DNA from: Verrucomicrobiota bacterium
GTDB taxonomy: Bacteria; Verrucomicrobiota; Kiritimatiellia; SS1-B-03-39; UBA6053
DNA: 64,000 bases
Assembly (NCBI GenBank): GCA_020831635.1
Contig: JAFIGC010000008.1
Span: 1 to 64,000 of the forward strand
Direction of reading: 5' to 3'
Below the pieces are notes generated by a model. The model saw only the letters and a list, made by a program, of their open reading frames with translations. It had not been told where the DNA came from and searched no databases. Within the stretch, counting starts at the first letter, position 1, and each line of letters starts with the position of its first letter. Position numbers and translations under genes: made by a program. Positions 52,345-59,182 of the stretch are shown piece after piece.

Positions 52345-52770
52345 TCATTGCGTCCCATGTGATAGCGAAAAATAAGAAAAGATCCTACGGATACATTCAG
52401 AATTCGGCATCTCCAAAAATTTCCGATATGCGGTCCATTTCCAGTAGAGACAGGCCGCGAAAGTCGCGCCCAGCGTATCCGCAACCCAGTCGTCGAACTG
52501 CATGAAGCGTCCGGGCGTGAAGGACTGCCTCAATTCGTCGAGTCCGCCATACACGCTGGTCAGCACAATGGCCAGCAGCACCCCGCGCCCGCCCATCCGC
52601 CAAACGGCGGGGATGCGGAGTATACTGGTGGCCAAGGCCCCGAAGACCGCAAAATGGGCCAGCAAATCGATTCGCCAGCCAAAAGACGGCGGCGTGGCCA
52701 GTTCGGATTGACCGGAAACCACAAACACCGTGACCACGATCAGGATGGGCCAAAAAACCGCGCGCTTCAT
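52345..52770 (-). CDS. VanZ-family membrane protein
   Basis: 141 residues from ATG 52770, overlapping the RNA methyltransferase stop by four bases. Membrane helices (FWPILIVVTVFVVSG, LLAHFAVFGALATSILR, GVLLAIVLTSVYGGLDE) and the conserved DELRQSFTPGRFMQFDDWVADTLGA identify a VanZ-like domain. The family's molecular function is unsettled; in enterococci VanZ affects teicoplanin resistance. It is convergent with the G8-domain gene. Confidence 0.84.
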   Translation of the reverse strand: MKRAVFWPILIVVTVFVVSGQSELATPPSFGWRIDLLAHFAVFGALATSILRIPAVWRMGGRGVLLAIVLTSVYGGLDELRQSFTPGRFMQFDDWVADTLGATFAACLYWKWTAYRKFLEMPNSECIRRIFSYFSLSHGTQ

Positions 52771-53912
52771 GTTTCCGCGGGTTTGAAAAGATCGAACATC
52801 AGCAAACGGCATTCGATGCTGCCATTGTACAGGGTGTGACGGCCCGACAATTTCAGTCCGAAACGTTTGGCCAAGGGCAGATTTCCGCTGATTACCAATC
52901 CTTTGCCTCCGGTGTTGGCCGATTTCAACCAGGCGCCGATTTCCCGGTAATGGGCCTCGAGTTCGCGGTCCGCCCCCATGCGTTCCCCGTATTCGGGATT
53001 GAGGACGATCCAAGTGTTTCCCTCGGGAAGTTCGGATTCACGATAGTCCACCGTTTCGAACTGAATCAGATCCGTCACCCCTGCCCGTTCCGCATTGGCC
53101 TCGGCTGCGGAAATGGCGGCGGGATCGATATCCCCGGCCACAATCACCGGAACCTCGTATGCGGGTCGAATGGCGGTGCGGGCCGCGAACACTTCTTTTT
53201 GCCAAAGCTTGGCATCGTATTCGCGCAGGTGGAAAAATCCGAAATTCTCCCGGAGAAGTCCGGGGGCCTGATTGCGGGCGATCAGGGCCGCTTCGATGGC
53301 CAGGGTGCCGCTGCCGCACATGGGATTGACCAAGGGTGCGGTACCGTCGTACCCGCCGCGAAGCAGCACCGCCGCCGCCAAGGCTTCCTGCAAGGGGGCG
53401 GACCCGCCCTGAAGGCGATACCCCCGCCGGGACAGTGGCTCGCCCGCCAGATCAAAATACAAGCGGGCATCGTCATCCACCCAGTACAGATATAGATTGG
53501 CGCCCCGGTCATCGGTACCACTGTCCGGACGTTTGCCATGCCGCTCCCGCATCCGGTCCATCACCGCGTCTTTCACGGTCAAAAAGGCAAAGCGGTCATC
53601 GCGGATCGATTCGGTGCGCACATGGCCATGCACCCGCAAATACCCCTCGGGATCGAGGTGCTGCTCCCAGGGATAGCGCACCAAGGCGCCGAACAAGCCG
53701 TTGGGATGCGTGACCTTGGCCCGGGTCACCGGCCAGAGCACCCGGTGGGCGGTACGCAGGTGCAGACAAAGCCGGCAGGCCCCGTCAAAATCCGTCTCCA
53801 CCTCCACCAAAGCCACCTCTTCGCGAAGCACTTTGACCTGCAAAGCCCGAAGTTCATCGGCCAAAATGGGGGCAATCCCCTTGGCACAAGTCACCAATAC
53901 GGTTTCCGTCAT
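52767..53912 (-). CDS. THUMP-domain class I RNA methyltransferase (RlmL-type)
   Basis: 381 residues from ATG 53912. The N-terminus (VLVTCAKGIAPILADELRAL, then THUMP up to about 160, DSGTDDRGANLYLYW) and PLQEALAAAVLLRGGYDG, NPMCGSGTLAIEAALIA match the RlmL N-terminal half, which makes m2G2445 in 23S rRNA. The catalytic NPPY-type motif reads NPEYGERM, a Pro-to-Glu change also worth checking. It lacks the C-terminal RlmK domain of gamma-proteobacterial fusions, as is common elsewhere. It is coupled to the VanZ gene. Confidence 0.87.
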   Translation of the reverse strand: MTETVLVTCAKGIAPILADELRALQVKVLREEVALVEVETDFDGACRLCLHLRTAHRVLWPVTRAKVTHPNGLFGALVRYPWEQHLDPEGYLRVHGHVRTESIRDDRFAFLTVKDAVMDRMRERHGKRPDSGTDDRGANLYLYWVDDDARLYFDLAGEPLSRRGYRLQGGSAPLQEALAAAVLLRGGYDGTAPLVNPMCGSGTLAIEAALIARNQAPGLLRENFGFFHLREYDAKLWQKEVFAARTAIRPAYEVPVIVAGDIDPAAISAAEANAERAGVTDLIQFETVDYRESELPEGNTWIVLNPEYGERMGADRELEAHYREIGAWLKSANTGGKGLVISGNLPLAKRFGLKLSGRHTLYNGSIECRLLMFDLFKPAET

Positions 53913-54079
53913 GATGAAAACCGCCGAACACAAATGGAAAAATGAGTAAACAACATGCAATGATCATTATCGATTGCCGACCATTCCGTCAAGCGCGCCG
54001 GGGCATGGGGAAAAAGCGGTCGGCAGAAATTCCGACAGATCCGTCGGATCGGTCGGAGAGAACCCAAAAGATTCCGCCC

Positions 54080-55402
54080 TCAACCGGAAATCACCGGCGA
54101 TTTCCGCATGGGCCATTGCCCTTGAAACCAGCCTTGCAGTTTTTCTCGAATGTCGGGGGGAGTCTGACCGGCTTGTCCCAGAAGGATGCGTTGCATGGCC
54201 CGGGTGATCAAGGTATGATGCGCATAACTCTGATGATGATTGATGGCATGGCACATGGCCTCCCGATCCCCCTCGTAAAATTTACGGGTCAGTTCCCCCA
54301 CCCTTTCGCGGACCTCGCGCTCCCAAAAGTGATCGCAAACGGCATCAAACCAATCGGACACCTGTTTGGCATCGACCAGCGGCTCGCTGAGGGCCGTGTA
54401 AAACCTCGCCAAATCCTCCAGTTCTTCGTTCGCAACCGCCCGGGGCCCTTTGGAACCCAGAATCCGGTACGGCAGCAGGTCGACCTTTTGCAAGGACGCG
54501 CCGATGAAATCCGCCCGCACCGCAAACCCCATGTCCGTGAAGGGAGGAATCAGTCCGGGATTGAGGGCGGCCGGTCGAAAGACAAAATTGCCTATGCTGA
54601 AAAACACCGGGACGTCCGGCCCCCGATCCCGTTTCAGAAGGGTCATGCCCTGGGGCACATGCGGATGATGGCCAATCACCATATCCGCCCCACAAGCGGC
54701 CAGGGCCAGGACTTTGTCCCGCCAGTATACCGGAGGTACCGGCACATATTCACGTCCACCGTGGACCACCAAAATCAAAAGGTCACATTTTGCCCGCAAC
54801 GCCCGGAGCCGTTCATGGACCATGACGTCAAAGATACAAGCGGTCCCCGCATCAAAGAGTGAAGCCTCCCCATCCTCCCGATCACAAACACTCAAAACGC
54901 CCACGCGCACGCCCCCATATTCGCCAAGCCAAGGACGGAAGGCCTCTTCCAAATTCATGCCGGCGCCGGAGGCCGCCAAACCCGCCGCCCGACAGGCTTC
55001 GAGGGTTTCGCGAACCCCCGCCGCCTGAAAGTCGGCAATATGATTGTTGGCCAAAACGGCAAAATCGAAACCCGCCTTTTTCAACGCCGCAGGTGAAGCC
55101 GGATCTCCTTTCAGGTTGGGTCCGTCTTTGGGCAACGGCTCCTGTCCCCCCAGGCAACATTCAAGATTGACCATGGAAAAATCCGCAGCCGCAATCTCGT
55201 CCGCAAGCCTTTCGCCATATAACGCGGATGGGGCTCGCCGGGCGGCATCCCCGTGAATGCGGATGGAGGCCCAATCGCCCGTGGCCAAAAAACGCCAAGG
55301 TTGACCCTCATGCGCTTTGGCAGGCTTTATGTTTTCAAGATTCAAACCGCCGTCAACTGCACGGAACGCAGGGGAAATACAGGGAAAATGTAAACAATCC
55401 AT
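54080..55402 (-). CDS. CapA-family (poly-gamma-glutamate synthesis-like) phosphoesterase
   Basis: 440 residues. WRFLATGDWASIRIH, FSMVNLECCLGG, DFAVLANNHIADFQAAGV, CDLLILVVHGGREYVPVP and GADMVIGHHPHVPQGM are the metal-ligand blocks of the CapA domain of the calcineurin-like superfamily. FFSIGNFVFRP completes it. CapA proteins function in anchoring or modifying extracellular polymers, but many members are uncharacterised. There is no signal peptide. The 168-bp gap to the RNA methyltransferase gene contains nothing further I can name. Confidence 0.86.
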   Translation of the reverse strand: MDCLHFPCISPAFRAVDGGLNLENIKPAKAHEGQPWRFLATGDWASIRIHGDAARRAPSALYGERLADEIAAADFSMVNLECCLGGQEPLPKDGPNLKGDPASPAALKKAGFDFAVLANNHIADFQAAGVRETLEACRAAGLAASGAGMNLEEAFRPWLGEYGGVRVGVLSVCDREDGEASLFDAGTACIFDVMVHERLRALRAKCDLLILVVHGGREYVPVPPVYWRDKVLALAACGADMVIGHHPHVPQGMTLLKRDRGPDVPVFFSIGNFVFRPAALNPGLIPPFTDMGFAVRADFIGASLQKVDLLPYRILGSKGPRAVANEELEDLARFYTALSEPLVDAKQVSDWFDAVCDHFWEREVRERVGELTRKFYEGDREAMCHAINHHQSYAHHTLITRAMQRILLGQAGQTPPDIREKLQGWFQGQWPMRKSPVISG

Positions 55403-55657
55403 TTTATCTGGTTATGAAACGGACCGTGCCCTGGCAACACTGAATCCACAATATTGCTCGAATATAGATCCAACATCCAATTTGGCTCCAACATGGAAGA
55501 CTCGCCCGACGAGGGTTTGACGATATGCCGAACCATTTTGATTGGCCGTGGTAAACGCGACAGCTTCGCGGTACGCCTCCCTCCCCCAAAAAAACGTGCG
55601 AATCCATGCGTTGTTCTGTCGCCAGAGTCCCACGGATGGGCGGCGCGCGGAACACCA
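55403..55657. other. Intergenic region without a supported gene
   Basis: 255 bp between the CapA-like gene and the coiled-coil protein. Several frames stay open on both strands, but none has a ribosome-binding site and a recognisable family. I treat them as shadows. Confidence 0.4.
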
Positions 55658-56233
55658 TCAGGGGTTTTCTTCAGGGGCCTCTTCAGGTTCTGCGAGCAAC
55701 TGCTCGACATAATTTTCCACCAATTCCTGCTGACGGTCTTTGTCGGTTTGGTGTTCCGATTCCAAGCGTTCCAATTGTTCGCGCACGGAGGCGATCCGTT
55801 GTTCGCGCATTTCCATGCGGCGTTCCACCATTTCGCCCACGGCCAACTTCAACGCCTCCACGGCTTCCTGCCGTTCTTCGTCGGTTTCGGCGTTGCGAAT
55901 CGCATCCACCTGCTCGCCGAACATCCGCTGTTGTCGGTCTTGACGATGTTGACGGCGAACTTCATTCAGCCCCTCTCTCACGGCCTCGCGGAATGCCCGG
56001 GGATCTTCCTCCCGCAACTCCATCAGGCGCGCGTGTTCATCGGGGTCGTTTTCACTGAGATGATTCATCCAACGTTCGAGCACGGGATGGGATCGATCCC
56101 GTCCGCCCCGGGCCTCTTCGCTTCGTTCGGGTCCGCGTCCGCGTTGCGGGCGGTCGGCAGGGCGTTCTTGGGCACTGAGATGCAGTCCAAGGGTCATCAG
56201 GCAGATGGTCATGATTGTCGTTCTGGTTTTCAT
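55658..56233 (-). CDS. Exported coiled-coil protein, last gene of a sigma-factor operon
   Basis: 191 residues from ATG 56233, which overlaps the anti-sigma-like gene stop and follows GAGGA. A signal peptide (TTIMTICLMTLGLHLSA) is followed by a charged, heptad-like helix (about 45-180; LMELREEDPRAFREAVREGL, VERRMEMREQRIASVREQLE). This looks like a periplasmic Spy/CpxP-style helical protein, though no LTxxQ motif is clear. As the last gene of an ECF operon it may be a stress-sensing or chaperone-like partner. Confidence 0.68.
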   Translation of the reverse strand: MKTRTTIMTICLMTLGLHLSAQERPADRPQRGRGPERSEEARGGRDRSHPVLERWMNHLSENDPDEHARLMELREEDPRAFREAVREGLNEVRRQHRQDRQQRMFGEQVDAIRNAETDEERQEAVEALKLAVGEMVERRMEMREQRIASVREQLERLESEHQTDKDRQQELVENYVEQLLAEPEEAPEENP

Positions 56234-56754
56234 ATGGAGTCCTCGATTAGATGTGGGAGATCCAGTTCGTCCCAAAAATGGGGGTTGACCCCATTGAGAT
56301 CGAACCAGGCGGTTTCGGTCAGTTCGAGCAATTGCAAATCGAGCAAATCCAATTCCGTGAGGAATGGATCGGCGTCCAAAGTCCGTACGTCTTCAGGGGC
56401 GGGCCGCGCGTCCGCGATTTGGGGGGCGGTATCCGCGCCGGGTTCACGGCGCAGGGCGGATGCCACCAGCAAAAATACGGCCAGGGCGGCCGCGGCCGCA
56501 AACGGCCATTGACGGAAAGCGGGTTTGGATTTTCCGGCTTCCCGCAAAATCCGGGCTCGGGTGAATTCGTCCAGTTCCGGGACCTCCGCCCCTTTGGATT
56601 GGGCCAGTTGACGGTTGAACGCGGAAAATTGCTCCGCCGTCTCGCGATGTTCGGGGCTGGATGCCAGCAGGCGTTCCAGCGCCGAAAGGCGTTCTGCGGA
56701 AAGTTCGCCGCTGTCGCGCAGCAGCAATTCGCGTTCGAGTTCTTCAGGATTCAT
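56230..56754 (-). CDS. Putative anti-sigma factor, single membrane helix
   Basis: 174 residues. A helical N-terminal region (LERELLLRDSGELSAERLSAL) would bind the sigma factor. One membrane helix (about 83-98, FAAAAALAVFLLVASAL) is followed by an acidic periplasmic tail (LLDLQLLELTETAWFDL). It has no ZAS zinc motif. Its position between an ECF sigma factor and an exported protein, with four-base overlaps on both sides, supports an anti-sigma role. Confidence 0.72.
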   Translation of the reverse strand: MNPEELERELLLRDSGELSAERLSALERLLASSPEHRETAEQFSAFNRQLAQSKGAEVPELDEFTRARILREAGKSKPAFRQWPFAAAAALAVFLLVASALRREPGADTAPQIADARPAPEDVRTLDADPFLTELDLLDLQLLELTETAWFDLNGVNPHFWDELDLPHLIEDSI

Positions 56755-57362
56755 GATGCATGTCCAGGTTTGGGAAGATTGTGGTGGTCGTCCGCGAGTT
56801 GTTCCCGCAGACGGCGAAGGGCGTATTGCATGCGGGCCAGGGCGGTGTTGATGGAGACGCCCTGTATATCGGCGATTTCCTTGAAAGGGAGTTCCGCCTC
56901 GGTGCGCATGAGAAAAACTTCTTTTTGTTCCGGGGGCAGGGTATCGACGGCGGCGCGAATGCGTTCGCCCAACTCGCGGTCGCCCATGTCCCGGTCAGGT
57001 CCGGCTTTGTTCGAAGCCACGAAGGCCTCCAGTCCGACCATGTCCGGGTTTCCGCTTCCGGATCCGCCGACGGGTTGTTGCAGGCTGGTGTCCGGTTTGC
57101 GTTTGCGGGACAAGTCGATGACCCGGTTGCGGGCAATGCGGTAGAGCCAGGAAAGCAGGCGATCGCTTTTGTAGGTATGCAGTCCCCGCACCGCCCGCAA
57201 CCACACGTCTTGGAACACATCCTCGGCCGTATGCACGTCTCCCACCATGCCATAAATGAACCGGAACAGCGGTTGACGCGTTCGGTCCACGATCGTGCCA
57301 AGGGATTCCAAATCCCCCTGACGGTAGGCATGCAAAAGGTTTTCAAGGTCAAGGTCCTCCAT
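56751..57362 (-). CDS. ECF-type RNA polymerase sigma factor
   Basis: 203 residues with region 2 (LFRFIYGMVGDVHTAEDVFQDVWLRA, SWLYRIARNRVIDLSRKRK) and region 4 (LPPEQKEVFLMRTEAELPFKEIADIQGVSINTALARM), the two DNA- and polymerase-contacting regions of ECF sigma factors. A disordered linker separates them. It heads a three-gene operon with an anti-sigma-like protein and a coiled-coil exported protein. The start is the ATG at 57362. Confidence 0.92.
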   Translation of the reverse strand: MEDLDLENLLHAYRQGDLESLGTIVDRTRQPLFRFIYGMVGDVHTAEDVFQDVWLRAVRGLHTYKSDRLLSWLYRIARNRVIDLSRKRKPDTSLQQPVGGSGSGNPDMVGLEAFVASNKAGPDRDMGDRELGERIRAAVDTLPPEQKEVFLMRTEAELPFKEIADIQGVSINTALARMQYALRRLREQLADDHHNLPKPGHAS

Positions 57363-57457
57363 ATCAGAATTGATTCACATAACCTAAGAACGATGTCACC
57401 TCCGAAATATTGCCAAGAAAAGAAAAGATCTCCTCTCTCCCCTTCTTTTCCTCTCCG

Positions 57458-57546
57458 CAACCAACAACCAGCAACCAACAACCAGCAACCCACAACCAGC
57501 AACCAGCAACCAACAACCAACAACCCACAACCAGCAACCCAACCAC
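57458..57546 (+). repeat. Heptamer tandem repeat (CAACCAG/CAACCAA/CAACCCA)
   Basis: Roughly a dozen tandem 7-mers, in three variants, fill the space between the divergent sigma-factor and PstS-like genes. The ORFs reading GCWLLVVGCWLL across it are artefacts. Repeat number is likely variable and could affect promoter spacing for the gene at 57596. Confidence 0.85.
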
Positions 57547-57595
57547 CACCCTTTTTCCTTTTCATCCCTACCAGGTCAGTGGTACGGTTTCAGGC

Positions 57596-58756
57596 ATGAA
57601 CTTCCAACCGCTGGTCCGATTTCTCGCCCTGTTTTCCGCCATGGCATTGACCCTTTTCGTGGCGTATTTTTTCTTCATCTTTACGTTGTTTGGGGGCGGG
57701 GGAAGATTTTATACGCCTTTGGTCTTGGTGATCACCGTGGTACTATTGGTCTTTGAGGTCGTCTTTACGTATTGGCGGTCCAAGCGAAGGCTGCTGGTCA
57801 AACTGTTGCAAGGTTTCGGGGTTGTGTGTGTTTTGGCGGTGGCGGGTCGGATGACCCATCAAGCGTATCACGGCAGTTTTGCGGTGGTGGACACGGAGGT
57901 GGATATCCGGAAATACGATCCGTTCCGTCCGGGAACCCTGGCGGTTTCCCTGGACGAAGCGGCCACTTTGCGCCTGGAGGGCGATCTGCCCCGGCTGGAT
58001 GGCGCCACCGCCCTCTATCCGGTGTATGCGGCGTTTGTCCGGGCAACTTACCCGGAGGGGGATTATGGTTCTTATAACAGTGTGGTGCAATGCACGAAAA
58101 CGGGCACGGCCTATGATCGTTTGATCAAGGGCCAAACCGACATGATTTTCGTGGCCCGTCCCTCCCAAGCGCATTTGGACATGGCGGAGGAACTCGGGGT
58201 GGAATTGATCCTGACCCCGATTGGCCGGGAAGCTTTCGTGTTTTTTGTCAATGAACAAAACGAGGTGCGCGGATTGACCACGGAGCAAATCCAGGGCATC
58301 TACAGCGGCGAGATCACGAATTGGCGGGACGTGGGCGGCGCGAACCAAGCGATTCGCCCTTTCCAGCGTCCGGAAAACAGCGGCAGCCAAACCATGTTGC
58401 AAACCCTAATGGAGGGAAAAACGCTGATGGAACCGCCCACCGAGGATGTCGTGGCCGGAATGGGCGGCATCATCAATCAAACCGCCAATTACCGGAATTA
58501 CAGGGGATCGATCGGCTATTCCTTCCGCTTTTTCGCCTCGGAAATGGTCCAAGAAGGTCAAATCCGCTTTTTGGAGGTGGACGGCGTGGCCCCCACCCGC
58601 GAAAACATCGCCAACGACACCTATCCGCTCTCCACAAACCTGTACGCAATCACCACCCCGAACAGCAAACCCCAAACGGAGAAATTGTTGGCTTGGATCT
58701 TGTCGGACCAAGGCCAGGAGATTGTCAAAAAGACGGGATACACGCCCATACAATAA
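57596..58756 (+). CDS. PstS-like phosphate-binding-family protein with N-terminal membrane helices
   Basis: 386 residues. Two to three N-terminal membrane helices (FLALFSAMALTLFVAYFFFI, TPLVLVITVVLLVFEVVF) are followed by a PBP-like domain (about 125-380) with the PstS-type motifs LYPVYAAF, TGTAYDRLIKGQTDMIFVARPS, GREAFVFFVNEQN, GIYSGEITNWRDVGG and PENSGSQTML. PstS-like proteins bind phosphate for import, but no pstCAB or phoU is present here, so a sensory or non-transport role is possible. It is divergent from the sigma factor across a tandem repeat. The start ATG 57596 lacks a strong ribosome-binding site. Confidence 0.82.
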   Translation: MNFQPLVRFLALFSAMALTLFVAYFFFIFTLFGGGGRFYTPLVLVITVVLLVFEVVFTYWRSKRRLLVKLLQGFGVVCVLAVAGRMTHQAYHGSFAVVDTEVDIRKYDPFRPGTLAVSLDEAATLRLEGDLPRLDGATALYPVYAAFVRATYPEGDYGSYNSVVQCTKTGTAYDRLIKGQTDMIFVARPSQAHLDMAEELGVELILTPIGREAFVFFVNEQNEVRGLTTEQIQGIYSGEITNWRDVGGANQAIRPFQRPENSGSQTMLQTLMEGKTLMEPPTEDVVAGMGGIINQTANYRNYRGSIGYSFRFFASEMVQEGQIRFLEVDGVAPTRENIANDTYPLSTNLYAITTPNSKPQTEKLLAWILSDQGQEIVKKTGYTPIQ

Positions 58757-58823
58757 AACCTACCTGGCTTGATTGGCTCAAGAATTATGAACAGAACACT
58801 GTTGGAGGGACTCCACCGCATTC

Positions 58824-58934
58824 GTCGCGTAGCGACGTCCGACGCATAGCCGTGGATTTCAATCCACGGGACGACGGAAAACCAACGGAGTGCGCCGCGT
58901 AGCGTCGCCTGACGGACCCGGGGGTTTCAACCCC
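58824..58934 (+). repeat. REP-like hairpin cluster
   Basis: Three short palindromes: GTCGCGTAGCGAC (58824-58836), CCGTGGATTTCAATCCACGG (58850-58869) and GGGGTTTCAACCCC (58921-58934). They are spaced by related GCGTAGCGTCGCC-like sequence. The cluster could end transcription of the PstS-like gene and looks like a dispersed REP family. Confidence 0.65.
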
Positions 58935-59024
58935 ATTCTGATTTTGGAATGAACCACAAGCTTATCTTGCCGACGGAACGTTGAGTAGTATAAGGAACAG
59001 TAGTGAGCAAAGGCCACGCCACCG

Positions 59025-59182
59025 CGTTTTCCTCTCTGCGTTCTCTGCGTCCTCCTGTTCAAATAATTTCGGTGAATTGGATCGGAGATGGCGGTTAGGA
59101 TTGGGATTACGATTACGATTAGGATTACGATTAGGATTACGATTAGGATTACGTTTCACCGCAAAGATCTCAGGGATTCAGG
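59025..59182 (+). repeat. Composite intergenic repeat, copy 2, with ATTAGGATTACG array
   Basis: The CGTTTTCCTCTCTGCG and CTCCTGTTCAAA modules match 37923-38007. A tandem ATTAGGATTACG array follows (about 59093-59154) and then TTCACCGCAAAGATCTCAGGGATTCAGG (59155-59182), the same end module seen at 85, 1158, 10278 and 31531. It runs into the end of the next gene. Confidence 0.75.

Noticed and set aside
55404-55658. Several open frames between the CapA-like gene and the coiled-coil gene
   Set aside because: They overlap each other on both strands, lack ribosome-binding sites and match no family I recognise.
57364-57565. ORFs reading GCWLLVVGCWLL across the sigma-factor/PstS-like gap
   Set aside because: They are translations of the heptamer repeat with low complexity and no ribosome-binding site.
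58962-59159. ORF with repeated NRNPNRNPNR on the minus strand
   Set aside because: It is a translation of the ATTAGGATTACG array and not a gene.
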